A DNA stretch of 64,000 bases, from NCBI GenBank assembly GCA_963729445.1, contig CAVSNU010000003.1, forward strand, positions 1,302,001-1,366,000, read 5' to 3'. Both the position numbers and the translations under genes were made by a program. Below, one piece after another: positions 49,972 through 59,073 of this stretch (position 1 is the stretch's first letter; every line of letters starts with the position of its first letter). This stretch comes from JACCZH01 sp963729445 (lineage in GTDB: Bacteria; Chloroflexota; Chloroflexia; Thermomicrobiales; CFX8). A model generated the notes under the pieces. The model was not told the DNA's origin and made no database searches. It worked only from the letters and a program-made list of their open reading frames with translations.

Positions 49972-51633
49972 TCAGTCGCGATCCGCCCCCGTCGTGGATC
50001 GCGAGTCAAGTATAGGCACCCAACCCTGGTGAATCTCAACCCCTGGATCCGGCAGAGCGTCGATCCAGTCATAACGAAACGTCTCACGATAGAGTGGCCG
50101 CAGGTCAGTCTCGCTGTGCCGCTGCCAGAGCGCCAGCAGATCGTACGCGCTGGCGATATCAAAGCGGAAACGGTTATAGAAATCGTTCATCGCGGACCAG
50201 AAAGCATCCCAGCCCATGGTGCTCATGACGTCGTGGTAGAAGCGCGCGCCCTGCTCGTAGATCGCGAAGTAGCTATCGTTGCGCGGGGCTCCCTGCATCT
50301 CATCCTGGTGGGCATCCAGTGGATACTGGAATCCCTCTGGAGGGACCGGCGGAACCTCGGCGAAATCAGACGGCAGTCCACGCTCGAAGAACTCAGCCGC
50401 GCCCTCGTCCACCCAGCCATCGATCTGGGTACGAGAGCCGATGATGGCGTACATCCACTGGTGGGCGACTTCGTGGTAGATCAAGCGGTCAAGCGACGAG
50501 TAGTTCGGGGCGATGTAGATGAGCATCGCGAACTCGACTCCGGCCGGCATGGCAGGACCGGCATCCACGATACGCAAGGTTGAATAGGGGTACGGCCCCA
50601 GAAGCCCCGCCATGCGGTCAACGGCGTCCGCCGTCCAGAACAGCACGTTCTGCCGGCGTTGCTCCGCCGCCTCAGCCGAGAGGCCCGCATCTGCCCCAGC
50701 CCGCCAGTAGTACTCGATCGCAACGCCGGTCGCCGATGTCAGCGCTACCTTCTGGTAGCTGCGCGAGAGCACCAGTGCGAAATCCCGCGTGTCTGTCGAG
50801 CTGTAGCGGTAGAGCACCCGCCCGTCAGGCTGCGGCTCCTCAGCGACCACTTCTCCGGTATGGGCAACTGGCATTCCCGGCTCAGTGGTGACCGAGACAT
50901 CAAAATCAGCCACACGGGTATAGGAAGGATCAAGCAGGTCGCCGAAGCTGTGATCGTCCGAGATGGCCGGATACCAGTACCCCAGGCGCAGCACGTCGAC
51001 GTCCAGCATCGTGTAGCCCCAGCCGGTCGGATCGCTGCCAACCTGCAGGTGGAAGTCAATGGCCAGCTCCGCCGGGGCTTGCATCCCCTGTGGCAGATCG
51101 ACCACCAGGGTAAAGCCATCGTTCAGCGTGCCCGGCGCGATCTCCTGGCCGTTCAATGCCATGCGGTCCAGCGTGAAGAAGCCGTAGCCGGCCGGCCCAA
51201 CCTGAAGCAGGAGCTGGTCTGGCGGCGGCTCGTGGAACTCGCGGATGGTGATGAGCTGCTGAACCCGGACAAAGCCGGTGTCGACGTTGATCTCGGTGAT
51301 GTCCAGGCGGTAATGGGCGTCAACATCCGGCAAGGTCACCTGCTGGTCGACCGGCCGCGGATCGGGCACATAGACAGGTGGGCTTCCAACCAGCGGCGTC
51401 GGCTCAGTGGCTGGGGTCGCGGCTGTCGCTGGCGGGTCCTGGCCTGGAATGATGGAGCTAGTCGCAGATGGGGCTGCCTGAATGGTCGCGCTTACCTCTG
51501 GTTCAAGAGGCGCGGTGGCGCTGGTGGCCGGGGTGGAGGGCGCTTCGATCTGCCTCTCGTCCGGACTGCTACAGGCCAGCAATAACGCCAGGATCGGCAG
51601 CCAGACGAGCAAGAGCCGCAAGGTGCGTGTCAC
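49972..51633 (-). CDS. Exported lipoprotein, M1-type zinc metallopeptidase
   Basis: The 553-residue precursor has a lipoprotein signal ending at Cys21 (LALLLACSS) and a Ser/Thr/Pro/Ala-rich spacer to ~95. A beta-rich domain (~100-310) precedes a gluzincin catalytic domain. The zinc site is HEVAHQ (His387, His391) with the third ligand Glu410 in DEGAAEFFE, exactly the HExxH-18-E spacing of the M1 family. GAMEN is replaced by a GVEFAML-like stretch, so exopeptidase specificity is uncertain. It should sit on the outer face of the membrane. The start at 51633 precedes a clear signal peptide. Same strand as the phosphatase-cyclase. Confidence 0.87.
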   Translation of the reverse strand: MTRTLRLLLVWLPILALLLACSSPDERQIEAPSTPATSATAPLEPEVSATIQAAPSATSSIIPGQDPPATAATPATEPTPLVGSPPVYVPDPRPVDQQVTLPDVDAHYRLDITEINVDTGFVRVQQLITIREFHEPPPDQLLLQVGPAGYGFFTLDRMALNGQEIAPGTLNDGFTLVVDLPQGMQAPAELAIDFHLQVGSDPTGWGYTMLDVDVLRLGYWYPAISDDHSFGDLLDPSYTRVADFDVSVTTEPGMPVAHTGEVVAEEPQPDGRVLYRYSSTDTRDFALVLSRSYQKVALTSATGVAIEYYWRAGADAGLSAEAAEQRRQNVLFWTADAVDRMAGLLGPYPYSTLRIVDAGPAMPAGVEFAMLIYIAPNYSSLDRLIYHEVAHQWMYAIIGSRTQIDGWVDEGAAEFFERGLPSDFAEVPPVPPEGFQYPLDAHQDEMQGAPRNDSYFAIYEQGARFYHDVMSTMGWDAFWSAMNDFYNRFRFDIASAYDLLALWQRHSETDLRPLYRETFRYDWIDALPDPGVEIHQGWVPILDSRSTTGADRD

Positions 51634-51665
51634 AGTCGACGCCCACCACTTCTACATGAACCGGA

Positions 51666-51692
51666 AACAAAGACACCCGCGCGTGGCGGGTG
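51666..51692 (-). terminator. Terminator downstream of tRNA-Cys
   Basis: On the minus strand CACCCGC-cacgc-GCGGGTG followed by TCTTTGTTT, 21 bases after the tRNA 3' end. Confidence 0.7.
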
Positions 51693-51712
51693 CTGCACTG
51701 TTGACGCAGTGT

Positions 51713-51786
51713 TGGAGGTGCTGGGCGGATTCGAACCGCCGATCAGAGTGTTGCAGACTCCTGCCTTACCACTTGGCTACAGCACC
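51713..51786 (-). tRNA. tRNA-Cys (anticodon GCA)
   Basis: Full cloverleaf on the minus strand: acceptor GGTGCTG/CAGCACC, D arm GCCAAGTGGTAAGGC, anticodon arm GGAGT-CTGCAAC-ACTCT, T arm GGCGG-TTCGAAT-CCGCC. The discriminator T73 is the identity base of tRNA-Cys, and CCA is encoded (51715-51713). Confidence 0.97.
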
Positions 51787-51817
51787 ACGGATTCCATCAG
51801 GATTCGCGGACAGAATG

Positions 51818-51847
51818 AGGATAGCACAGCAGGGACAGCGGTCACAA
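51818..51847 (-). promoter_or_regulatory. Probable promoter of tRNA-Cys
   Basis: On the minus strand TTGTGA (51847-51842), an 18-base spacer and TATCCT (51823-51818), about 30 bases before the tRNA. Confidence 0.4.
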
Positions 51848-51917
51848 TTCCTGTGACAAATGGACACCTACAACTCGTCCGGGCGCCATCACGGAGGTAT
51901 CCCCGCTTGATCCGCTT

Positions 51918-51994
51918 GCGTACGGGCGCAATTCATTGCGCCCTGCCTGATCTCCCGGGTGTTGAAGAGGGCGCAATGAATTGCGCCCGTACGC
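51918..51994. repeat. GCGCAAT palindrome family
   Basis: GCGTACGGGCGCAATTCATT... at 51918-51944 is matched perfectly by its complement at 51968-51994, leaving a 23-base loop. Same family as at 30.3 and 45.9 kb. The remaining ~220 bases before 52218 show nothing specific. Confidence 0.82.
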
Positions 51995-52217
51995 AACACC
52001 TTCATTCCATGCCTGGAAATATGCATCACACGTATACGAACGCAGACCACATCCCATTATCAGAACACTCAGGGCATCTTTATCATCGCGCCGCCATGAA
52101 GAACCGGTAACTAACCTGCAATCATGACTTGACAGGTTACAGCATCTGTGCCATGCTGTAACCGCTTAACAATTATACACGAGTTACGTTCCGGGCGAAA
52201 GTGGAAGGCTACCGCCA

Positions 52218-52736
52218 GTGACCGCCGAGATGACCAGGACAGCGTTCGTCTCTACCCTGAACTCCGACTATCAGGCGTGGGAGTCGCTTCTGGACCAGGT
52301 TCCCGAGCAACAGATGACCGCCCCCGGCGCGGCCGGCGAGTGGTCGGTCAAGGACCTGATCGCACACATCACCGTCTATGAGCGCTGGACCGTCGAGTGG
52401 CTGGAGCCAGCCCTGCGTGGTGAGCAGCCCGACTGGGACTACCCAGCCGGCGAGGAAACCGCGACGCTGGAAGAGCGCAACGCTCGCTTCTACGAGCAGA
52501 ACCGGAACCGTCCGCTCGATGCTATTCGCGCTGAGGCGGCTGAGGTACACGCCAGGCTCGCGAGCCTGGTTGAACAGATTCCAGATGACGCGATCGCGGC
52601 CGACATCCGCGAGTTCGCCCCGGAGGTTGGCGCGTACTACCGTGAAGGCACCAGCGTATGGCAAGCGATTGACGGCAACGCCGCCGAGCATTACCGCGAA
52701 CACACTGCTGACGTGCGCTCCTGGCTAGAGCGCTAG
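52218..52736 (+). CDS. DinB-like / ClbS-DfsB family protein
   Basis: The 172-residue helical protein fits the DinB-like four-helix fold: FVSTLNSDYQAWESLLDQVP, then GEWSVKDLIAHITVYERWTVEWLE with the conserved WSVKDLxAHI, and YREHTADVRSWLE at the end. His residues in these helices (HIT, HYREH) are the usual metal ligands. Members act as thiol-S-transferases or, in ClbS, protect from colibactin; the role here is unknown. GTG start at 52218 with GGAAGG upstream. Its stop overlaps the stop of the convergent P-type ATPase gene (shared CTAG). Confidence 0.8.
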   Translation: MTAEMTRTAFVSTLNSDYQAWESLLDQVPEQQMTAPGAAGEWSVKDLIAHITVYERWTVEWLEPALRGEQPDWDYPAGEETATLEERNARFYEQNRNRPLDAIRAEAAEVHARLASLVEQIPDDAIAADIREFAPEVGAYYREGTSVWQAIDGNAAEHYREHTADVRSWLER

Positions 52737-54754
52737 TCTCCAACTGGCACAGGGCGCAATGTCGGTATCGAGGCTCCTCTGGTCTGCGGCAGACCGCGCA
52801 GCAGCCGCAGGCCGTTGGCCACCACCACAATCGTGCTCCCCTCGTGACCGACGACGCCAATTGGCAACGTCGTAATACCGAACACCGTCCCGGTCACGAG
52901 GATCGTAATCACCGACAATGCAAACGTCAGGTTCTGCCGGATAACCCGCCGGGTCTTGCGGCTCAATTCTATGGCGTACGGCAGCTTGGTCAGGTCGTCC
53001 GCCATCAGGACGACGTCGGCGGTTTCGAGAGCCACATCGGTGCCGGCCGCACCCATGGCGATGCCGATGTCAGCCGTCGCGAGTGCCGGCGCGTCATTAA
53101 CCCCGTCACCAACCATGACAACAGACCCGTATTCGCGCTTGAGCTCGTCGATGATGCGCACCTTGTCCTCAGGCAGCAGCTGCGCGCGATAGTCGTCGAT
53201 GCCAGTCTGCAGAGCGATCGCGTGTGCCGCTCGCGCGTTGTCGCCTGTCAAGAGGACCGTTTTCTGCACTCCAAGTTGCCGCAGACGCTGAATGACCTCT
53301 CTGGCAACCGGCCGGACACTGTCGGCAACGCCAACCACCCCCAGGATGATCACGTGGCCGCCGGCAGGCATCGTTCCGACGTACATTGTGGTCTTGCCAC
53401 TCTGGCGCAGTGTTTCGGCCACCGAGCTCGCCTGCGACGGGATGTCGCAGCCGTATCCCGCGAAGAGGGTTTCATTGCCGATCAGGACTGTCTCGCCGTT
53501 TACCTCCGCTCGAATGCCCCGGCCGGTAATTGCCTGGAGATCGGTCGAGTCACGCAAGCCGAGCCCTCGACGCGCCGCGGCCGTAACCACGGCTTGAGAC
53601 AGCGGGTGCTCGGACGTCCGCTCGGCAGAAGCGGCCAGCCTGAGGAGCTCGTCCTCGCTCAGGTTCCCGAGAGCCACCACATCGGTAACCTCTGGTTTAC
53701 CAACCGTCAGGGTGCCGGTCTTATCGAACGCGACCACGTTGACCGCCCCGAGGTTCTCGAGGTGCACGGCCCCCTTGACGAGAATCCCCTGCCGGGCTCC
53801 GTTCGCGAGTGCCGAGAGCGTTGAAGCAGGCGTCGAGATCACAAGGGCACAGGGTGACGCGACCACCAGCAGAATCATCGAACGGTAGAACGCGTCCCCA
53901 AACTGCTCGCCGCCCAGAAATGTGAGCGCCAACAGGTAGAGCGCGGAGCCCGCAATAACACCAAGCGCGTAACGTCCCTCGAAATTGTCGGTAAATCTCT
54001 GGGTGGCGGATTTCTGTGACTGTGCTTCCTGAACAACCTTGATGATCTTGGCCAGCGTACTCTCGTGGGCCAACCGGGAGACGCGCACCTCCAGAGCCCC
54101 CGCGCCGTTAATCGTGCCGGCGAATACCGGGTCACCAACTACCTTGCCAACCGGCATAGACTCGCCGGTAATCGGCGCCTGATCGATGGAGGATTGCCCG
54201 GCGGCAACCTCGCCATCGGCAGCGACTCGCTCGCCCGGTCTGACGACGATAGTGTCACCAAGACGCAGGCTCGTGACCGGGACGCGAGCTTCGACGCCGT
54301 TACGCAATACGACAGCTTCGTCTGGACTGAGTTCCATCAACGCTCTCACCGCGCGATGGGTGCGACCCATCGCGTAGTGTTCCAGCGCGTTCCCTAATGA
54401 GAACAGGAAGAGCAGAATACCGCCTTCGATCCAGTGACCGATGATCGCGGCACCAATCGCGGCCATGACCATGAGCAGATCGATCTCGACCGTGCGGTTC
54501 CAGAGAGCGATGATTGATTGACGAGCCGCGTAGGTTCCACCGGCAATATAGGCGAGAAGGTAGAAGGTGATCTCAACGTTACCGTTTATCACGCCGGCTC
54601 TGGCGAGGGACCAACCCAACGCGAGCGCCAACCCGGTCAACGCGGTCGCCCCCAGTAGCCTGTAGCGCTCGAACAACGTCTCTTCGTGTTGCGCGCCAAC
54701 GGCGCCAGACGTGGCAGCGATTGAAGGGAATCGGGTGTCCAGCTCTTGTCCCAT
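52733..54754 (-). CDS. Heavy-metal-translocating P1B-type ATPase (Zn/Cd/Co-type)
   Basis: The ~673-residue pump has six to eight membrane helices and standard catalytic motifs: TGES, the metal-binding SPC in VVASPCALVIS, phosphorylated Asp344 in DKTGTLT, SEHPLS, and MVGDGVNDAPALATADIG. It lacks an N-terminal HMA domain, and HEGST in the last membrane region is typical of P1B-4-like (Co/Fe/Zn) or ZntA-like pumps. I use the ATG at 54754; a GTG at 54796 would add 14 residues, and neither has a strong ribosome-binding site. It likely exports a divalent metal. The Fur-like operator in its promoter supports metal control. Confidence 0.87.
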   Translation of the reverse strand: MGQELDTRFPSIAATSGAVGAQHEETLFERYRLLGATALTGLALALGWSLARAGVINGNVEITFYLLAYIAGGTYAARQSIIALWNRTVEIDLLMVMAAIGAAIIGHWIEGGILLFLFSLGNALEHYAMGRTHRAVRALMELSPDEAVVLRNGVEARVPVTSLRLGDTIVVRPGERVAADGEVAAGQSSIDQAPITGESMPVGKVVGDPVFAGTINGAGALEVRVSRLAHESTLAKIIKVVQEAQSQKSATQRFTDNFEGRYALGVIAGSALYLLALTFLGGEQFGDAFYRSMILLVVASPCALVISTPASTLSALANGARQGILVKGAVHLENLGAVNVVAFDKTGTLTVGKPEVTDVVALGNLSEDELLRLAASAERTSEHPLSQAVVTAAARRGLGLRDSTDLQAITGRGIRAEVNGETVLIGNETLFAGYGCDIPSQASSVAETLRQSGKTTMYVGTMPAGGHVIILGVVGVADSVRPVAREVIQRLRQLGVQKTVLLTGDNARAAHAIALQTGIDDYRAQLLPEDKVRIIDELKREYGSVVMVGDGVNDAPALATADIGIAMGAAGTDVALETADVVLMADDLTKLPYAIELSRKTRRVIRQNLTFALSVITILVTGTVFGITTLPIGVVGHEGSTIVVVANGLRLLRGLPQTRGASIPTLRPVPVGD

Positions 54755-54810
54755 GCATCGATCCCATACTTCTCTGAAGAATCCTGACTCACCCACTATG
54801 GATAGGAGTG

Positions 54811-54834
54811 ATTCTCAGGTGAGAATTATTCTCA
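54811..54834. promoter_or_regulatory. Fur-family-like operator (three half-sites)
   Basis: ATTCTCA-gg-TGAGAAT-t-ATTCTCA: the second and third half-sites form a perfect 7-1-7 inverted repeat (TGAGAATTATTCTCA, 54820-54834) and the first and second form another. The layout matches overlapping boxes of Fur/Zur/Mur/PerR regulators. It lies just downstream of the -10 element of the ATPase promoter. Confidence 0.75.
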
Positions 54835-54837
54835 ACT

Positions 54838-54865
54838 AATATAGCATAGAATCGACTGAGAGCAA
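54838..54865 (-). promoter_or_regulatory. Promoter of the P-type ATPase gene
   Basis: On the minus strand TTGCTC (54865-54860), a 16-base spacer and TATATT (54843-54838). The predicted start of transcription falls inside the Fur-like operator. Confidence 0.6.
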
Positions 54866-54949
54866 GGGTTCATTCGAAGAAGGCGTCGTGGGACCGAAGG
54901 AGAAGGGCTCAACACTGGTGGAGACCGTAGAAGCAACGGCGCCTGACCA

Positions 54950-55343
54950 GTCATCCTGAATACCGGATCACAGGAGAGTCGTCCCGCTCCGGGGTTCCGC
55001 CTGTCGGTCGGGGGTGACACCATCTTCCTGCGCCTATTCGTCACCCTGAGCGTTCATCAGCCTTCCCGGGTGTTCATCAGTCACCCAGAGCGTTCATCAG
55101 TCATCCTGAGCGGAAGCGAAGGATCTCGTGCCTGACTCCCGAGGCGTTGGACCAGAGATCCTTCCTTGCGTCAGGATGACGATCAAACTCAGTACTCGAC
55201 CACGATGATGGTGTCACCTCCGGTAGGGGAGGAGCTCGTCTCCGCCCGTCGAGCGGACCGGGTTTCGGGAGGAGACGAGCTCCTCCCCTACCGGCCGACG
55301 GAATCCGGGAGCGTGACAACTCCCCTGTGGTCTAGTACTCAGT
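54950..55343. repeat. Composite repeat block upstream of IS630 copy 2
   Basis: No gene. A short MITE-like element (about 54955-55025) comes first, then spaced GTTCATCAGTCA/CCTGAGCG units (55035-55110). The GAAGGATCTC...GAGATCCTTCC stem-loop (to ~55180) follows. The last part is a full MITE-like element from AGTACT (about 55190) with the inner palindrome (GTAGGGGAGGAGCTCGTCTC from 55223, mirrored to ~55292), ending at the AGTACT where IS630 copy 2 is inserted. Confidence 0.78.
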
Positions 55344-55344
55344 A

Positions 55345-56606
55345 GTGTGACCAGGCTATGGTGTCTGGTTCGGCGGGGGCGTATGCTGGTGTCGTGACTC
55401 GCCATTGATCGGCAGGAGGTCGCCCATGTCCCGCACCCAACACCGCGTCACCCTGACCCCGGACGAGCGCGCCCGGCTGGAACGGCTGGTCCGCCAGTCC
55501 AGCGTCTCGAAGTTCACCTACCAGCGGGCGCGCATCCTGCTGGCCGCGGACCACCGCCCCGGGCGGCCCGCGCCGACCGATGCCCGCGTTGCTACCGCCA
55601 CCAGGGTGAGCATCCGCACGGTCGCGCGCGTCCGGGCCACCTGGGCCGCGGCTGGCGTGGAGGCCACCCTCCAGCCGCGGCAGCGCGGCACCTTGGGCCG
55701 CTCGCGCTTCGACACCGCGACCCAGGCGCGCATCGTCCAGGTGGCCTGCAGCCAGCCGCCGCCCGGCCGCGCCCGCTGGACGGTCCGGTTGTTGGCCGCC
55801 GCCGTGGTGGAGCTGCAGATTGTGCCGGCGATTGCCCCGGAGTCGGTGCGCCAGCTGCTCAAAAAAACGCCCTGGCGCCCTGGCGCGTGCGGCGCTGGTG
55901 TGTCCCGGCCCAGGCCAATGCCGCCTTCGTAGCCGCCATGGAGGATGTCCTGGAGGTGTATGCCCGCCCGCCGGACCCCGCCCGCCCCGTGATCTGCTTC
56001 GACGAGGCCGGCAAGGAGCTGCAGGAGCATGCCCGGCCACCCCGCCCGCTGGCCCCGGGGCAGCCCAGGACCATCGACACCGAGTACCGCCGCGGCGGCA
56101 GCGCCAATCTCTTCCTGGCCGTGGCGCCCCACCTGGGCTGGCGCTCGGTGCAGGTCACGGACCGGCGCACGGCGGTCGACTTCGCCTACGCCTTGCGGGA
56201 CCTGGTGGCGGCGTTTCCCGCGGCCGAGCGCCTGGTGCTGGTGCTCGACAACCTCAACACGCACACGGCCGGCGCCCTCTACCAGACCTTTCCACCGGCC
56301 GAGGCGCGCCGCATCTGGCAGCGCTGCGAGGTGCACGACACGCCCAAACACGGCAGCTGGCTCAACATGGCCGAGCTGGAGTGGAGCGTGTTGCAGCGCC
56401 AGTGCCTGCACCGGCGGCTCGGCAATCGCGCGGTGCTGGAGCGGGAGGTGGCCGCCTGGGTGCGGGAGCGGGAGGTGGCCGCCTGGGTGCGGGAGCGCAA
56501 TGCCGCGGGCGTGCCGATCGTCTGGTCCTTTACCATCGAGGACGCCCGCCGCAGCATGGCGCAGACCTACCCCGATCCAGTCCATGCCACGATAGCCTAG
56601 TCACAC
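55345..56606 (+). mobile_element. IS630-family insertion sequence, copy 2 (1,262 bp)
   Basis: Inverted copy of the element at 9435-10669 with the same terminal repeats (GTGTGACCAGGCTATGGTGT at the left, the complement of GTGTGACTAGGCTATCGTGG at the right). TA lies on both sides (55343-55344, 56607-56608). It is 27 bases longer because of an in-frame tandem duplication within OrfB, and differs otherwise by a few substitutions. Confidence 0.93.
55426..56600 (+). CDS. IS630-family transposase (OrfA/OrfB, -1 frameshift), with 9-residue duplication
   Basis: OrfA (55426-55932) starts MSRTQHRVTLTPDER behind AGGAGG and carries the helix-turn-helix. OrfB (open from about 55863 to 56600) carries the DDE residues (VICFDEAG, LVLDNLNTH, NMAELEWS). 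The frames join at seven A (55861-55867) by a -1 slip. Compared with copy 1, the segment REVAAWVRE appears twice in a row (about 56447-56500). Whether the duplicated version is active is unknown; the repeat is after the catalytic Glu in the C-terminal helix region. Confidence 0.9.
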
Positions 56607-56608
56607 TA

Positions 56609-56660
56609 CTCAGGATGACCAATCAGCGCAGGATGACGAGATTGCTCTGATTGATCCGCG
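56609..56660. repeat. Remainder of dispersed repeat right of IS630 copy 2
   Basis: CTCAGGATGACCAATCAGCGCAGGATGACGAG: the CAGGATGAC units that continue the repeat interrupted by the IS. Confidence 0.6.
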
Positions 56661-56720
56661 CAGGGCAGTGCCGGTCGGACAACCAGGCAGGGCGGCTCTT
56701 CATGAATGGGAACACGAAGA

Positions 56721-56755
56721 GACGGGCGTGCAACTCGATTGGTTGCACGCCCGTC
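56721..56755 (-). terminator. Hairpin terminator downstream of lgt
   Basis: Perfect 14-bp stem (GACGGGCGTGCAAC at 56721-56734 with its complement at 56742-56755). The minus-strand tail TCTTCGTGTTCCC is only weakly T-rich. Confidence 0.7.
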
Positions 56756-56785
56756 GCGACTCTGGATGAATGTCTACCGCGAGGG

Positions 56786-57614
56786 TCAGGCCGGCTCGGG
56801 CCTTGAGCGGACATCACTGCCCGGGCGCTGCTCGCGACGCAAGTAGACGTAGGCCAGCAGGAACACCCCGCCGAGCATGCCCAGGATCGAGAACACCTGC
56901 GCCTGCTGCAGACCCCCAGATCCAGACCACCTCCTCGCGCAACATGTGCACGAAGAACCGGCCAAAGCCGTACACCACCAGGTAGGTGGCAAAGAGCCCG
57001 CCGTCGGGCAGATCCTTCTTGCGCAGCCACATGATCAGCGCAAAGACCGCCAGATTCAGTGCCATGTCATAAACGGGATACGGGTGGGTCGCCACTCCCA
57101 GGAGCCGGTTGGGGATGAACGAATCGGGATTGGTGTAGGTAAAGGTAAACCAGGCGTCGAGGGCTGGCGCACCCCACGCGTCGCCGTTCACAATGTTGCC
57201 GATGCGGCCAATCGCCTGCCCCAGCACTAACCCCGGCGCAATCGCATCAATCACCGGCAGGAGCGGCATCTTGTAGATTCTGGTCGCGATCACCACACCG
57301 AGAAAGCCGCAGATCACTGCGCCCCAGATCGCCAGACCACCACGGTAGATCTGGAAGATGCGCGCCGGGTCGTCCAGGTAGCCGTCGAGGTCATCAAAGA
57401 CATGGAAAAGGCGCGCCCCGATGATCCCCAACACAATTGCCCAGGTGGCGATGCCACCGTAGTTGCTCGTGTCCAGACCCTTGCGCTTGAATTCGCGGTC
57501 GGTCATCCAGACGGCGACAAAAATGGCTGCCGTAATCGCCAGGCTATACCAGCGCAGGATAGCGATACCGCCAACCTCCAGCAGGATCGGATCGAGTCCG
57601 ATATCGATGTTCAT
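56786..57614 (-). pseudogene. lgt: Prolipoprotein diacylglyceryl transferase, frameshifted near the C-terminus
   Basis: Lgt moves diacylglycerol from phosphatidylglycerol to the lipobox Cys of prolipoproteins in the inner membrane. The product starts MNIDIGLDPILLEVGGIAILRWYSL and has seven membrane segments. Key stretches are GGLAIWGAV (the GGLxIWG form of many non-proteobacterial Lgt), the signature GQAIGRIGNIVNGDAWG, and YGFGRFFVHMLREE. After VVWIWG the frame is shifted by one extra base in a run of five C (56913-56917). In the other frame LQQAQVFSILGMLGGVFLLAYVYLRR completes the last helix. The gene makes lipoproteins such as the one at 49972 possible, so a sequence error is plausible. Confidence 0.82.
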
Positions 57615-57789
57615 ACGCAGCTTGTCCTTTGTTCGATTGAGGGGGATGCTGTCACTACGCGACCACGCACACCATTCCTATGCCAGCCCGGCAACTATGC
57701 CACACACACGGGTATCTTCCGCCTGCTACGTCTGGTACCATCGCCTCATTCTAAGGGGCGTTTCGCGCTTAGGGAAAGTGGTTGAGAGC

Positions 57790-59073
57790 GTGGCGCAACA
57801 TGCACCATCAAATGAACGGCGCCGGGTAGTCATCACCGGTATGGGGGCGATCACGCCGCTGGCTGACGATCTGCCGGGCACCTGGCAAAAAATGTTGGCT
57901 GGTGTATCCGGGATTACCACGATCAAGAACTGGGACCCCGGGGACTTGCCGGTCACGATCGCCGGCGAAATCAGGGGCACGCCCGACTTGCCGGATATCG
58001 ACGCCAAGACCATCCGCAATCTCGCCCGCTACGCGCATTTTGGCCTCGCGGCTGCCGGCCAGGCCGTTCGCGACGCCAATCTCCTGGACGGCGGGTTCGA
58101 TGGAGAGCGGGCCGGCGTGATCGTTGGCACCGCCGCGGGAGGCATGGCCGAGATCGGCGACATGAGCCTCACGATGGACAAGCGCGGCTACCGCAAAGTC
58201 TCGCCCCATTTCATGACCACCTTCCCGCACAACATGGCGTCGTATCACATCGCCCAGACATACCAGATGCGCGGCCCGAACTCGACCGTCACCACCGCCT
58301 GCGCCACCGGAGGACAGGCTATCGTCGACGCCGCTGCGGTTATTCGCCGGGGTGATGCCGATCTGATGCTGGCCGGCGGGGCGGAACATGGCGTGTTTCC
58401 GCTCTTTGTGGCGTCGTTTGTCGTCTTGAAAGCGGCCAGCATGCGCAATGACGAGCCGGCGAGGGCCAGCCGGCCGTTCGATATCGGCCGCGATGGCTTC
58501 GTCATCAGTGATGGTGCCGCGATTCTGGTGCTCGAAGAGCTCGATCACGCCCTGGCTCGGGGCGCGTCGATCTACGCTGAGGTGCTTGGTGGAGGTTCTT
58601 CCTCCGACGCCTACCACGCGATCGCGCCCGATCCGGACGGCCGGGGTGCGCTGCTCGCGATGACTGCCGCGATGCGGGACGCCGGTGTTGGACCAGAGGC
58701 CATTGATTACGTCAATGCCCACGCCACCAGCACCCCTCTCGGAGACATCTCCGAAACGAAGGCCATCAAACGGGCTCTCGGAGAGGAACATGCGCGCAGA
58801 GTCGCCATCAGCGCCTCGAAATCGATGATCGGCCACATGTTGGGCGCTGCCGGGGCGATTGAGGCGGCGGTCACCGCCCTGAGCGTTCACGAAGGACAGG
58901 TCCATCCCACGATCAACCTGGAAACACCAGACCCGGAGTGCGACCTGGACTACGTTCCCGACGAGGCGCGTCCGCTCACCATCCAGGCGGCGCTCAGCAA
59001 TTCCTTCGGCCTTGGCGGGCAGAATGCCTGTGTGGTGATAGGCCGGTACGACGGCGCAAACGGCAGACCGTGA
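57790..59073 (+). CDS. fabF: 3-oxoacyl-[acyl-carrier-protein] synthase II
   Basis: The 427-residue condensing enzyme elongates fatty acids by adding malonyl-ACP units. The catalytic triad is complete: Cys171 in TVTTACATGGQ, His311 in VNAHATSTPLGD and His349 in SKSMIGHMLGAAGA. The terminal SNSFGLGGQNACVVIGRY is typical of FabF. The start is uncertain: GTG 57790 (MAQHAPSNERRRVVITGMG) fits the family length; GTG 57778 adds four residues, and upstream in-frame codons back to 57463 overlap the divergent lgt gene. No other fab genes are adjacent. Confidence 0.92.
   Translation: MAQHAPSNERRRVVITGMGAITPLADDLPGTWQKMLAGVSGITTIKNWDPGDLPVTIAGEIRGTPDLPDIDAKTIRNLARYAHFGLAAAGQAVRDANLLDGGFDGERAGVIVGTAAGGMAEIGDMSLTMDKRGYRKVSPHFMTTFPHNMASYHIAQTYQMRGPNSTVTTACATGGQAIVDAAAVIRRGDADLMLAGGAEHGVFPLFVASFVVLKAASMRNDEPARASRPFDIGRDGFVISDGAAILVLEELDHALARGASIYAEVLGGGSSSDAYHAIAPDPDGRGALLAMTAAMRDAGVGPEAIDYVNAHATSTPLGDISETKAIKRALGEEHARRVAISASKSMIGHMLGAAGAIEAAVTALSVHEGQVHPTINLETPDPECDLDYVPDEARPLTIQAALSNSFGLGGQNACVVIGRYDGANGRP

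Noticed and set aside
55820..56650. Long third-frame ORF (276 codons) across IS630 copy 2, and its mirror in copy 1
   Set aside because: Sequence is Arg/Ala/Gly/Pro-rich as expected for an off-frame reading of GC-rich DNA; the true frames carry the DDE motifs.
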